A stretch of DNA of 50,430 bases from Bacteroidales bacterium (GCA_017961265.1 JAGCXN010000009.1:1-50430); one strand, 5' to 3'; positions 14,706-22,661 are shown, counted from the stretch's first letter. The notes: generated from the sequence alone by a model not told the origin. Numbers and translations are program-made.

Positions 14706-14939
14706 TCATTCCTTCTTTACGCCCGGCACATACGGCTGCTGTCCGAGGCGTGAGGCCATACGGTTGAAGGCGTTGCGCATTTCCTTCAGGAAGAAGAAGC
14801 GGTCGCCGGAAATGTCGTCGTTGATGCACATAAGGAGTTCGGCCTGGCGGTCGCACTCACGGGCAATTTCGGAGGGAGAGAAGACAAACAGAAGTTCCTC
14901 CATTTCTTCGCAGATGACGGAGCAGCGGTTTGTTAGCAT
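14706..14939 (-). CDS. Small early phage protein, 77 residues
   Basis: No family recognised. A helical protein with three cysteines (NRCSVICEEMEEL, IARECDRQAEL) and a basic C-terminus (FNRMASRLGQQPYVPGVKKE). It starts inside the last codons of the upstream gene (7-base overlap), so it is translationally coupled. It is the last gene before the terminator. Confidence 0.65.
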   Translation of the reverse strand: MLTNRCSVICEEMEELLFVFSPSEIARECDRQAELLMCINDDISGDRFFFLKEMRNAFNRMASRLGQQPYVPGVKKE

Positions 14940-15280
14940 AGCGCACCTCCTTCCTGGATGAAGTTGATAGCGGTGAGTTCGTCGAAGAAGCGGATGTCAT
15001 CGCGCAGTACGCTGAAATGGGTGGGCTGGCCCAGTACGCCCAGCGTGAGGGCGAAACCGATGGGAAGGAACGCGCCCTGTGTGGTTACGCCGGCCAACAG
15101 GTCGTTGATGTAAAATGTGTAGTGGATGGAGTCCTCGCGCTCGAAGCGGTAGGTGAGGCCGAAGCGGTCGGTGGTGAGCCGGAACCGCTCGCCGCGCATC
15201 ACGCGGTCGATGACGGGGTTGATGTTGGTTCTGCGCTCATTTTTCGTCGGAGCTGGACGGTAATTCTTACTGTAGGACAT
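14933..15280 (-). CDS. Early phage protein of unknown function, 115 residues
   Basis: A basic N-terminus (MSYSKNYRPAPTKNERRTN) is followed by a beta-rich region (RFRLTTDRFGLTYRFERE...HYTFYINDLLAGVTTQGAF), as in small lipocalin- or PH-like folds; no family recognised. Its ATG lies 17 bases after the T-run of the structured leader at 15,298-15,432, so its expression may depend on read-through of that leader. Confidence 0.65.
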   Translation of the reverse strand: MSYSKNYRPAPTKNERRTNINPVIDRVMRGERFRLTTDRFGLTYRFEREDSIHYTFYINDLLAGVTTQGAFLPIGFALTLGVLGQPTHFSVLRDDIRFFDELTAINFIQEGGALC

Positions 15281-15297
15281 AGTATAAGAATTGTGAT

Positions 15298-15432
15298 AAA
15301 AAAGCCCGCCTTAGGTGTGTCCTACAATCACATCGGATGTAATCAGTGGGTAGTTTCCATACCACCACCATAGCGGGTTTCTTGTATCGGTTTCAAAGAA
15401 ATTCATTTGATTCCGATGTTGTTTTGTAGGAC
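15298..15432 (-). ncRNA. Structured leader RNA with terminator, upstream of two early genes
   Basis: Transcript predicted from the promoter at 15,437-15,467. Its 5' end (TCCTACAA...CATCGGA, 15,431-15,412) pairs with TCCGATG...TTGTAGGA at 15,337-15,320, and the stem continues with ATCA/TGAT, closing a domain of about 110 bases. Just after it, GGCGGGCTTTTTT (about 15,310-15,298) can act as an intrinsic terminator with the ACCCGC at about 15,375. The layout promoter-closed domain-terminator-ATG looks like an attenuator or a free-standing small RNA. It contains the 31-codon frame listed separately. Confidence 0.6.
15311..15406 (-). CDS. 31-residue small ORF inside the leader RNA
   Basis: ATG at 15,406, TAA at 15,313-15,311. 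The peptide starts MNFFETDTRNP, has three consecutive tryptophans followed by YGNYPLITSDVIVGHT. The ORF fills the loop closed by the long stem of the leader and ends right before the terminator hairpin. The Trp run could act as a stalling site as in a leader peptide, or the peptide may itself be functional. No similarity recognised. Confidence 0.45.
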   Translation of the reverse strand: MNFFETDTRNPLWWWYGNYPLITSDVIVGHT

Positions 15433-15436
15433 GCGG

Positions 15437-15467
15437 CAAAAGTACAACCTTTTTTGAATGGCGCAAC
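15437..15467 (-). promoter_or_regulatory. Host-type promoter for the leader RNA
   Basis: Minus strand: GTTG (15,467-15,464), 19-base spacer, TACTTTTG (15,444-15,437). The match to TTTG-N19-TAnnTTTG is good and the predicted start is near 15,431, exactly where the long closing stem begins. Confidence 0.7.
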
Positions 15468-15500
15468 AGTTTTTTTCACTTTTTTTGAATAGGGGATTGT

Positions 15501-15692
15501 TTATAAATCATAAACCGAAAGACGGGGATATGGTTGGTAGTCAAATTCGGGTGGCTCGTAATATTCATCTGCCGTTGCATAAAAGCCGCATTGTTCACAA
15601 TCAATGTCACGGTTGCCGTTTTCATCCTCATGCGGACAATGATCATATCCCGCGTCCGGTGCTTCACACCATGTTATTGTTCTCCATGCCAT
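15501..15692 (-). CDS. Small Cys/His-rich protein, possible zinc ribbon, 63 residues
   Basis: Residues WCEAPDAGYDHCPHEDENGN and DIDCEQCGFYATADEYY contain four Cys and several His in a C-x9-C-H ... C-x2-C arrangement that could bind zinc. The gene starts 4 bases after the helicase stop in the same direction. Overlapping frames on both strands lack such a pattern. Role unknown. Confidence 0.65.
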   Translation of the reverse strand: MAWRTITWCEAPDAGYDHCPHEDENGNRDIDCEQCGFYATADEYYEPPEFDYQPYPRLSVYDL

Positions 15693-15696
15693 AATT

Positions 15697-18474
15697 TTAG
15701 TCTATTTCGTTATTAATTTGCGTTCCAAAGGTCTTGATGTAGATAAATTCGGTGGTGATGCCGACATACTTCCGGATGATGCTCTTTCTCGACGGCTCAT
15801 AGCCCTTGCATTCCGGTGGGTTGAACGCCTCGATATAGTCGGCGTGTGTGGCGCAGAACGCCCGCAAACGCTGTGTGAATCCCTTGGTGCTGAACTTGTT
15901 TTTCGGGTCAAACGCCTGTTTCACGGCCAGTTTGTCAAGCGGTCGGTCAAGATTTTCGCTGCCCTTGGAGAAATAGACTTCCGCCCACTCAATGAACTCG
16001 TTGCCCATCAGCTGGAGCCGCATACGTTTATCTACATTCTCCATAGGCGGCATTACCATCGAATTGTGGGGAAGGGTGGAGAGGTAGAACTGGAGGCAGT
16101 CGATACAGAAATTGAAATCCTCGTTCCACCACTCCCATTTGTACGCCTCATTGTGCAGATCGTAGCCGAAATCGTCGGCAATACGGCGGCTTTCCAAATA
16201 GTCGTTGTCATCGGTCTGTTTGTGGTAGTAGTCTGAGAAAACGCAGGTGAGAATACGTCTGGCCGTGCTTCCGTCGTTGGCCGGCGGCGGGAAGTTGGAA
16301 GTGATCACCAGCTTCGGCGAAACGCTGAACGCAATCTCCTTACTCCTGGCGTTCTTATAGTTCACCACCATATTGTCGGTGATCATCGAGTAGAAGTAGT
16401 TGAAGTTGAAGTATTTTACCGCGTCATCAATCAATAGAAGGTCGGTACTTTCGGTCACACGATCCAGGAAGAAGCTGTTTTCGGTGAGTTTCTTGTCACG
16501 TCCGTTGATCATTTCCGTATTCTTGAACTGGTTGAGGAACCGGATCATAAAGGTCTTTCCGGTACCGCCGCTGCTTTCGTCTTCGTCGCTGATGCGGTTT
16601 TCCATCACCCACACGCCCCACGCCTTGGAGAAACTCTTGTACGAGTGCATCATGTAGCCGATACAGAACAGTTTGTTCATCAGGTGGCGCACCTGTTCCA
16701 GCTGCTCCTCCTCGGTGAGTCGAGGCCCGCAGATGTCCCAATGGTGCTCCTCCATATACTTGCGATCCTCTTCCGCGTTGCCGGTAGCGCGCTTCTCGAA
16801 CTCCTCTCGCCAGTAGATGCGGCTGGCGTTGATCAGGAACCGGTAGAAATGGCTCTTTTGGTGCAGACGTGTGATGCTGTACATATCGAACTCCGGAAGA
16901 TATTCTGTGCCGAACGCCGGCTCGATACGTTTGAACTCGTGGTTGCAGATGGCTTTCTCCCAGGCGTACAGGCCGCCGGTGCTGCCCTTGCTCTCTTCTA
17001 TGCCGTCGGCGGTAACGCGCACCAGGCGGTTGTTGAAGAAAAGGGTCTGACTGGTGGCATCGTAGTTCTGGAAGTTTGGCGACACGGAGTCAATCTTCTC
17101 GAACACGCTGCTGTTCATGCGGGTGCTGTTCAGTATGAGGTTCTGGATATCCACGTCAAGGTTCTGTTTGCGGGCCCATTCCAAAACGAAGTCCTGAATA
17201 TTGCGCGGGCTTATCTGTTTTACCTTGAAATCGGTGATTTTCACGTAAGTAACCACATCATTGTCGGGGTCAACAATCTTGCCGAAGCCGTTCACCTTCA
17301 AGAAGTGGAGCAGAAACAGTGTGTTGATCTCGTAGCGGGCCTTGTCCTTTGTGTACGACTTTTCCCAGAACCGGCACGGCTTGGCCACCTTTACCAGCTC
17401 TTTGAAGTCGTAGGCATGCGGGCGCAGATCCACGAAGTCGCGCAGATCCTTGCGCGGTCGGCCACGGTGGTCGCGGTAGGTGGGAAGCCATTCCGGAAGC
17501 TCGATGGTGTAGATGTCGATATACTCCATCGCCAGCTCATAACCTTTGCGGATGCCGGTGTCGTCGATGTCGGGCAGGTTGTAGAGGCGTTCCACCCGCT
17601 TCATAATCTCGCTGTAGGTGCGCGAATCGAGGCGGGCGGTCTCTGAGTTCATCCAAAGGGGATAGTAGCCCATTCCGGCCACGTTCAGCGCGTCGCGCTC
17701 ACCGCTGCAAAGGATGGCTTCCGGCAGCTTGCCGCTGTCCTTCTTGGTCTCACCCTCGCCTTCAGCAAGATCCGCTTCACTCTCCACATTCTTCAGGTGC
17801 TCGGCGTGCGCCTTTTTCAGCTCCGGCAGTCCGTTGATGTAGTCCTTCGGTTTGGTGCCGTCGTAAAAGAACCGGAAAGCCTTGTCCGGGTTCAGCGGTT
17901 GGTAGATCTTCCGGAACTCGCCGCAGTCGTGCATGAAAATCGGGTAGGTTTCGGTGCTGCTGATGGTGGTCACTTTGCGATTTTTCACCTTGCAGTAATA
18001 CTTTACGGAGTAGTAGTTGTAGCGATCGCAGGTCTTCTGTGTCACCATCGGCCCCAGAACGGCCAATTCTTCGTCAGTAAGTTTTTCGTTCAGCTCGTAC
18101 CAGAACTTCCCCTCCGGTTCGTCATCCTTGGCCGGACGCTGCTCGATCTTGGGCTTGTTGACTGCGGCACTCACAGTGGAAGCCACGCCGTAGCGGTCGG
18201 CCAGGCGGAGCAATGCTTCACGGAACTCCAGCTTCTCTTCCCGCATACAGATCTCGATGGGGGTGAGGGCCGTCCCTTCATCGCCAAAATCGGTCACGCG
18301 CCACACGCCTTTTATCTCCTTCATACAGGCGGATGCGGTCTTTTCGTCACCACGTATCTTGAAATACTTGCCTTTGCGGTCGCATCCGTTAGCCTGCGGG
18401 TAGTAGTATAGGATGATGTCAAGCCCTTTTCCGGTGGCATCGTAAATTTTCTGAAGTAGAGAGTCTTGCTGCAT
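15697..18474 (-). CDS. Phage primase-helicase (TOPRIM + superfamily 3 helicase)
   Basis: The 925-residue replication protein. The N-terminal part binds template (QANGCDRKGKYFKIRGDEKTAS resembles a CHC2/DnaG-like zinc-finger replacement). A TOPRIM domain follows near residues 255-330 (EAILCSGERDALNVAGMGY; later IDDTGIRKGYELA). The C-terminal SF3 helicase has Walker A GGTGKTFMIRFL, Walker B TDLLLIDDAVKY and motif C KLVITSNFPP. It is probably the replicative enzyme acting at the iteron region 1.1 kb away. It overlaps no neighbour and lies 4 bases after the membrane-anchored gene at 18,479. Confidence 0.85.
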   Translation of the reverse strand: MQQDSLLQKIYDATGKGLDIILYYYPQANGCDRKGKYFKIRGDEKTASACMKEIKGVWRVTDFGDEGTALTPIEICMREEKLEFREALLRLADRYGVASTVSAAVNKPKIEQRPAKDDEPEGKFWYELNEKLTDEELAVLGPMVTQKTCDRYNYYSVKYYCKVKNRKVTTISSTETYPIFMHDCGEFRKIYQPLNPDKAFRFFYDGTKPKDYINGLPELKKAHAEHLKNVESEADLAEGEGETKKDSGKLPEAILCSGERDALNVAGMGYYPLWMNSETARLDSRTYSEIMKRVERLYNLPDIDDTGIRKGYELAMEYIDIYTIELPEWLPTYRDHRGRPRKDLRDFVDLRPHAYDFKELVKVAKPCRFWEKSYTKDKARYEINTLFLLHFLKVNGFGKIVDPDNDVVTYVKITDFKVKQISPRNIQDFVLEWARKQNLDVDIQNLILNSTRMNSSVFEKIDSVSPNFQNYDATSQTLFFNNRLVRVTADGIEESKGSTGGLYAWEKAICNHEFKRIEPAFGTEYLPEFDMYSITRLHQKSHFYRFLINASRIYWREEFEKRATGNAEEDRKYMEEHHWDICGPRLTEEEQLEQVRHLMNKLFCIGYMMHSYKSFSKAWGVWVMENRISDEDESSGGTGKTFMIRFLNQFKNTEMINGRDKKLTENSFFLDRVTESTDLLLIDDAVKYFNFNYFYSMITDNMVVNYKNARSKEIAFSVSPKLVITSNFPPPANDGSTARRILTCVFSDYYHKQTDDNDYLESRRIADDFGYDLHNEAYKWEWWNEDFNFCIDCLQFYLSTLPHNSMVMPPMENVDKRMRLQLMGNEFIEWAEVYFSKGSENLDRPLDKLAVKQAFDPKNKFSTKGFTQRLRAFCATHADYIEAFNPPECKGYEPSRKSIIRKYVGITTEFIYIKTFGTQINNEID

Positions 18475-18478
18475 AATT

Positions 18479-18787
18479 CTACTTCATTGAAACGTTGGTA
18501 CTGTCAATAGTCAGTTCATATCTACGCTCGTTGGGAACGTTGATAGTTCCCTTGTTGTAGCGGCCATAGATGGCAAAGCGCGATTTGTCGGTAACGTGAA
18601 GTTGCACGTCAAAGACGGTCATCCGGCGGTTAAGAAGAGAGTCGATCACGCGGCTCTGCTCCTTGGTTCGCTGTTTGAGCTCGGCGCACATCTCGGCTTT
18701 GCTTTTCAGTGACACGCTGAGCGTGGCGATGGCGGCGGAGGCGGCCAGTGCACATCCTCCGATGATGATGATAATCCATTTTTTCAT
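18479..18787 (-). CDS. Small membrane-anchored phage protein, 102 residues
   Basis: Residues 2-27 (KKWIIIIIGGCALAASAAIATLSVSL) form a single membrane segment or uncleaved signal anchor. It is followed by a coiled coil (KAEMCAELKQRTKEQSRVIDSLLN) and a beta-strand C-terminus. Similar short proteins are common in Bacteroides phages (DUF6549-like, name not checked). Possibly a superinfection-exclusion or replication-membrane factor (inference). Confidence 0.65.
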   Translation of the reverse strand: MKKWIIIIIGGCALAASAAIATLSVSLKSKAEMCAELKQRTKEQSRVIDSLLNRRMTVFDVQLHVTDKSRFAIYGRYNKGTINVPNERRYELTIDSTNVSMK

Positions 18788-18798
18788 TGTTCAGTGTA

Positions 18799-19002
18799 TT
18801 ATAATGCTTTGATTTTCACGCCCGCTTTATAGAGAAGGTACACGCTGTCGGTGCTGTTCCAGTGCATGACCCAGTGCCGGGCAAGGAACTGTCCGGCGGC
18901 CACCAGCTGGTCGTTCTTCGACGGCAGGTTCTCGGCCTCCGTCCGGAATTCGTGCAGCTCACGCGCCGGCAGCGCATCGATCATCTCTTTGGCGGTTTTC
19001 AT
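18799..19002 (-). CDS. Small early phage protein, 67 residues
   Basis: A soluble helical protein (MKTAKEMIDALPARELHEF...AAGQFLARHWVMHWNSTDSVYLLYKAG) of unknown function. It is in the early operon between a 59-residue gene and the membrane-anchored gene; spacing and codon use are like its neighbours. Confidence 0.6.
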   Translation of the reverse strand: MKTAKEMIDALPARELHEFRTEAENLPSKNDQLVAAGQFLARHWVMHWNSTDSVYLLYKAGVKIKAL

Positions 19003-19048
19003 TTGGTTGCAAAAATGGCAGGTATTATCATAATGTATAAGGGCAGTG

Positions 19049-19228
19049 TTATATCAGCTTGTAGGGCATAAGGGTGTTCCCGCTCGCCATCATGGTGCAG
19101 AATTTTCCGGTGGAGGGGTTGTACTCGGCCAGTTCGCCAAGATCGTCGTACAGGATGGCGCGGCAGCTGACGATGGTGCGGCCCACATACAGTTCCACCC
19201 ACGATTCGCCGTGCGATGGCCTTGCCAT
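19049..19228 (-). CDS. Small early phage protein, 59 residues
   Basis: ATG at 19,228, TAA at 19,051-19,049. The product (starting MARPSHGESWVELYVGRTIV) has alternating hydrophobic residues typical of a small beta-barrel, with a GKFCTMMASGNTLMPYKLI end. Accepted because it fills the gap between two coding frames in the operon and ends 46 bases before the next start; no family recognised. Confidence 0.55.
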   Translation of the reverse strand: MARPSHGESWVELYVGRTIVSCRAILYDDLGELAEYNPSTGKFCTMMASGNTLMPYKLI

Positions 19229-19252
19229 TGTGTGGAAAGCCCGTGTCTTGCC

Positions 19253-19342
19253 TTACACGTCTCTATATACGCCGGTGACAAAATCCTGCACCGCGTGTTC
19301 GGTCATTGCCTCGTCGCAATGCTGTTTCACAATTACTCTCAT
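19253..19342 (-). CDS. Possible 29-residue early phage peptide
   Basis: ATG at 19,342, TAA at 19,255-19,253; peptide MRVIVKQHCDEAMTEHAV followed by QDFVTGVYRDV. It starts 5 bases after the stop of the upstream Cys-rich gene and ends 24 bases before the next start, so the spacing fits an operon gene. Too short to judge further; an upstream in-frame extension to 19,444 would read through the Cys-rich gene. Confidence 0.4.
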   Translation of the reverse strand: MRVIVKQHCDEAMTEHAVQDFVTGVYRDV

Positions 19343-19347
19343 GGTTG

Positions 19348-19578
19348 CTATTGGTTTATCGGTTCGTATCTGATACAAGCGGGGTTGTTGGCACGCACGC
19401 GCAGCATCCCGGAACTGGTTCTGCCGCTCCGGAAGGCGTTGCACATAGATCTGGGCGTTTCGTTATGTGTTTGGTATCGCACGCGGTGGGCGCAGGTTCT
19501 ACAGGTGCGCCCGCCTATGGCCTCCCGTATCGTGGCGGGGATGGTCTCTTCATCGGTAAACATTTTCAGCTGTTCCAT
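19348..19578 (-). CDS. Small Cys-containing phage protein, possible zinc binding, 76 residues
   Basis: GGRTCRTCAHRVRYQ contains CxxC plus His, and MCNAFRSGRTSSGMLRVRANNPACIRYEP adds two further cysteines at a spacing typical of small zinc-binding proteins in Bacteroides phage early operons. It lies 20 bases downstream of the C5 methyltransferase stop. Function unknown. Confidence 0.65.
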   Translation of the reverse strand: MEQLKMFTDEETIPATIREAIGGRTCRTCAHRVRYQTHNETPRSMCNAFRSGRTSSGMLRVRANNPACIRYEPINQ

Positions 19579-19598
19579 TTCCTTTATTGTTTAAGTGT

Positions 19599-21230
19599 TT
19601 AGCAACATTTTCTTGTTTTCGCAATGTCTTTCAGTTCTTTGGCAAGTGCCTCGCAGAGCACCTTGGCCATGTTTACTTCTACGGCATTTCCGATATACTT
19701 CTTTTGCTCCGTCTGCGTGCCGATGAGCACGTAATCGGCTCCGAAGCCCATGATCCGCTTCAGCTCGCTGATGTTGAGCATCCGCATCTTGATGTCAATG
19801 ATGCCGTATATGGCCATAAACTCCTTGGTCTTCCGCATTGCAGGTGTGTCATCGTTGTAGATCACGACAGCCATATCTCCCTTTTGGGTAGTTATAAGAT
19901 AGGGAGGTGTCTTGTCCATCCGCGCAACCAGTGTAAAACTTGGTTTATCTATACTCCCGCCTTTCGATTGATAAGCAGGGTTCATCAGGAACTGTCCGCG
20001 CTTCACTGATACGAGTTTCATCTTGGGGACAGCTGTCACTGTAGGTGAGGGGTCTCCTATGTCTGCTGGCTTTCCATTGCCATACTGCATATCCATAAAG
20101 CAGCTGGTTACAAGTGCAAGATGGCCAACGGTGCGGACAACGGGTGAGGGCGTGTCTATGGAGTGTTCGTGTCCTTTCCCGTAGTATGCGTCAATGAAAG
20201 AGGAACTGACTAATGCGTGGTGGTCTTTGCAGGTGATGGTTCCGCTCGGATTCTCGATGCTTACGTTCTTGCTGTCGGGATCACCGCTGAACTGCTTGGA
20301 GAGGAACTGCACCTTGGCCACTCCCAGACGGTTCTGGGCGGCCACCACCGGACAAGGTTCGTCAATGCCTGGTGCGGAGTAGTGTCCAGCCCTGCTCCAT
20401 GAGTTGTATTTCACGATAAAAGCTTCTTTGCCACCGGCCACAAACTTCACCAGTCCGGAATAGATGCGCTCCAATGTGCGTTCAGTAAGAGGTTTGCGGC
20501 GAGTGAAGATGCTCTGCCCTTCGTTGTCCAGTTCGAGGCAGTCTCGTACTGCGTTCCACGGCTGGAGGGCGGGATGGAACATATCGGCTTTGCGTCCGCC
20601 TTTGCAGTGTGTGGGTTCTGGGAACACGATGGGGAGACCGCTTTTTGCGAAAATCCCAAAGAAGCGTGTGCGCGATGTGCGTGCGCCGTAGTCGGCGGCA
20701 TTCAGCAGACGGTGGGCGAAGCGGTACCCATACGCGCACACGTTATCCACCCAGCGCAGATACAAACGTCCCTCGTAACGGCTTATTGGTTTTCCGTTCT
20801 GGTCGAGATCGCCCCAGCACATAAACTCCTCCACGTTCTCAATATAGATATAGTCGGGCTGTAGTCGCTCGATGTAGCGGAACAGGTGCTCGGCAAGGGT
20901 GCGGCTGTCGGCATCCCTCGGTTGTCCGCCTTTGGCTTTGCTGAAGTTGGTACATTCGAGCGAAGCCCACAGCACAAGTAGCGCCCCCGGATTCTTGGTG
21001 CGTTCCTTTGCCGTATGTGCGGCGAGTCCTGAAAGGTCGAGCGTGCGGATGTCTTCCGTATAGTGCAGCGCGTCCGGATGGTTGGCCGCATGGCTGGCGA
21101 TGGCGTTCTTGTCGTGGTTCACGCAGGCGATCACGCGGGCGCACTTGTCACCATCGAGGCGGGCGCGCTCCACACCGGTTGATGTGCCGCCCGCACCACA
21201 GAACAGATCTATGTACAGCAAGTTTTCCAT
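19599..21230 (-). CDS. DNA (cytosine-5) methyltransferase with atypical Glu-Cys active site
   Basis: Transfers a methyl group from SAM to C5 of cytosine, probably protecting phage DNA from restriction. Motif I YIDLFCGAGGTSTG (residues 6-19), motif IV with catalytic Cys93 in LECTNFS, motif VI IENVEEF (E131), motif VIII YGARTSRTRFFG (R187, R189). The residue before the catalytic Cys is Glu92 instead of the nearly universal Pro. The C-terminal half, where the target-recognition domain lies, contains four degenerate repeats (VSIENPSGTIT, HSIDTPSPVVR, ADIGDPSPTVT, GSIDKPSFTLV). At 543 residues it is somewhat long. No cognate restriction gene is present, so it is an orphan enzyme. Confidence 0.85.
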   Translation of the reverse strand: MENLLYIDLFCGAGGTSTGVERARLDGDKCARVIACVNHDKNAIASHAANHPDALHYTEDIRTLDLSGLAAHTAKERTKNPGALLVLWASLECTNFSKAKGGQPRDADSRTLAEHLFRYIERLQPDYIYIENVEEFMCWGDLDQNGKPISRYEGRLYLRWVDNVCAYGYRFAHRLLNAADYGARTSRTRFFGIFAKSGLPIVFPEPTHCKGGRKADMFHPALQPWNAVRDCLELDNEGQSIFTRRKPLTERTLERIYSGLVKFVAGGKEAFIVKYNSWSRAGHYSAPGIDEPCPVVAAQNRLGVAKVQFLSKQFSGDPDSKNVSIENPSGTITCKDHHALVSSSFIDAYYGKGHEHSIDTPSPVVRTVGHLALVTSCFMDMQYGNGKPADIGDPSPTVTAVPKMKLVSVKRGQFLMNPAYQSKGGSIDKPSFTLVARMDKTPPYLITTQKGDMAVVIYNDDTPAMRKTKEFMAIYGIIDIKMRMLNISELKRIMGFGADYVLIGTQTEQKKYIGNAVEVNMAKVLCEALAKELKDIAKTRKCC

Positions 21231-21232
21231 AC

Positions 21233-21517
21233 TTACTCCCTTTCTTTGCCTATTTCCTCGATATTATCATCCACGTGGCCACGGAACAGGTTCTTGAACC
21301 GTTGCTCCACCGCGCCATATAAACCTTTGTCGTACAAATAGGTTCCGCACAGTTCGTTGTGCGCGTTGATAAGGGCATTGTGGACATCGTATGCCCAAGC
21401 TTTTTCCTCACCGTCTGGCAGATCTTCAATATCCTTATGACATTCCCACAGAAGGTCATCGGCGATGTCGACCAAAACTTTGCCCATCCGCATTTTCGCT
21501 TTCAAATGTAAGTTCAT
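21233..21517 (-). CDS. Early phage protein of unknown function, 94 residues
   Basis: An acidic helical protein (MNLHLKAKMRMGKVLVDIAD...WECHKDIEDLPDGEEKAWAYDV) starting directly upstream of the methyltransferase with a 2-base gap. No family recognised. It could be a partner of the methyltransferase, but only position supports that. Confidence 0.6.
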   Translation of the reverse strand: MNLHLKAKMRMGKVLVDIADDLLWECHKDIEDLPDGEEKAWAYDVHNALINAHNELCGTYLYDKGLYGAVEQRFKNLFRGHVDDNIEEIGKERE

Positions 21518-21544
21518 AGCTGTTGTTTTTATTGTTTCCTTTGT

Positions 21545-21626
21545 TCCCTGTGGAGTAGTCGAACCTCCTAATGGGGGAGACCGACAAGAGGCCTCGTTTC
21601 TATCCGATTAAAACGCTATCCAGGGA
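21545..21626 (-). other. tRNA-like structured element in an early-operon gap
   Basis: In the 151-base gap 21,518-21,668 the minus strand can fold as a cloverleaf: acceptor TCCCTG (21,626-21,621)/CAGGGA (21,550-21,545); D-like arm CGTTT/AAACG with a GG-containing loop; anticodon-like stem AGGCC/GGTCT with a 7-base loop TCTTGTC; T-like arm GGAG/CTCC with TTCGACT. Defects: no T at the position before the anticodon, a G-A mismatch closing the T-arm, no encoded CCA. It is therefore a degenerate tRNA, a tRNA mimic, or a chance fold. A further hairpin GGCCT/AGGCC lies at 21,637-21,659. Confidence 0.3.
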
Positions 21627-21668
21627 GACCAGCGAAGGCCTTGCAAGAGTTGTGAGGCCGTTTTGTGC

Positions 21669-21881
21669 TTATTTATTAGGTTCTTGGCGATGCTCATGTT
21701 GTAATCCAGCGTCGAGCTGCAATCTCATAATGCGAGCCAGCAGGTCGGGGCGGTCCATTCTGTACACCTCCATCTTGGTTGCGTACTTCCGGCTCACCAC
21801 CAGTTCCACCAGTTCGTCTTCAGACATTTGCCGAAGTTCCTTCATCTTAATGAATCTCAGTTTTTTACCTTTTGTTCCCAT
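21669..21881 (-). CDS. Small basic early phage protein, 70 residues
   Basis: ATG at 21,881 (MGTKGKKLRFIKMKELRQM) follows 7 bases after the upstream stop; a longer frame to 21,965 would overlap that gene. The helical SEDELVELVVSRKYATKMEVY stretch resembles small helix-turn-helix or SAP-like folds, but no family is certain. Confidence 0.55.
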   Translation of the reverse strand: MGTKGKKLRFIKMKELRQMSEDELVELVVSRKYATKMEVYRMDRPDLLARIMRLQLDAGLQHEHRQEPNK

Positions 21882-21888
21882 AGTTTTC

Positions 21889-22173
21889 CTATATTTCTGG
21901 TTCCATGGGTCTAAGAAGCCCCTTTCCTTCAAGCTGCTCGTTGAGCCATTCCGGCACTCTTTCATCTATTAATCCTTGAGAATGAAAGACAGTCTTGCCG
22001 GGGTCACTGACACTTAGTTCTTCCCATGTTATGGTCACCCCTCTTTTTTCGGTTCTCAGTTCGTATCCGAGTGCTCGAACGGCCTTGGCTATCTGCGCAA
22101 AGCTGCTCTTATGAGATAGCCGATACTTGAACAAGTAGCGTTTTTCTGTCTTAATACAACTTTTCATGATCAT
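21889..22173 (-). CDS. Early phage protein of unknown function, 94 residues
   Basis: A basic alpha-beta protein (KRYLFKYRLSHKSSFAQIAK, ALGYELRTEKRGVTITWEEL). The ATG overlaps the methyltransferase stop by 4 bases. An internal ATG two codons later is an alternative start. No family recognised. Confidence 0.55.
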   Translation of the reverse strand: MIMKSCIKTEKRYLFKYRLSHKSSFAQIAKAVRALGYELRTEKRGVTITWEELSVSDPGKTVFHSQGLIDERVPEWLNEQLEGKGLLRPMEPEI

Positions 22174-22661
22174 TCAATTGGTAACTTCATAAAAACCATC
22201 CATATACAATGCCTACTCGTCTTATGACCAACAAGTGGTACTTGACCGATTGCCTGTATCACACTTTTTACTTTTGCATCTATATCAGACCATTTGAATA
22301 TTAGTACGCCATAGTCGTCCAATACTCTCATACACTCGTTAAATCCCTTTTTGATATTGTCTTTCCACGAATTTCGCTCTAATCGTCCATATTTCTTAGT
22401 GTATATGGAATTGATACCAGGGTTAATCAAATGTGGGGGATCAAATATTACCAGCTTATATGACTTGTCTGGCATACTCATATTAGTGTAATCACCCAGA
22501 AAGTTTGGATGTACGAGCAGATAACGTCCGTTTTGCAGCACACAATCCTCTTCTCTTATGTCCTGAAAATCTACCAAGGGGTTGTCCTTGTCAAACCAGA
22601 ACATGCGAGATCCGCAGCAAGCGTCCAATATGGGTTTCCCGTCAGAAATCATAGTTTTCAA
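22170..22661 (-). CDS. Class I SAM-dependent methyltransferase, adenine-DNA type
   Basis: A short 163-residue Rossmann methyltransferase. Motif I ILDACCGSRMFWFDK (residues 11-25) binds SAM, and motif IV VIFDPPHL (D-P-P-H) is typical of phage N6-adenine methyltransferases of the DPPH/MT-A70-like type. A late KWSDIDAKVKSVIQAIG helix follows. It probably modifies phage DNA against restriction, alongside the C5 enzyme (inference). Coupled to the next gene by ATGA. Confidence 0.75.
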   Translation of the reverse strand: MKTMISDGKPILDACCGSRMFWFDKDNPLVDFQDIREEDCVLQNGRYLLVHPNFLGDYTNMSMPDKSYKLVIFDPPHLINPGINSIYTKKYGRLERNSWKDNIKKGFNECMRVLDDYGVLIFKWSDIDAKVKSVIQAIGQVPLVGHKTSRHCIWMVFMKLPIE

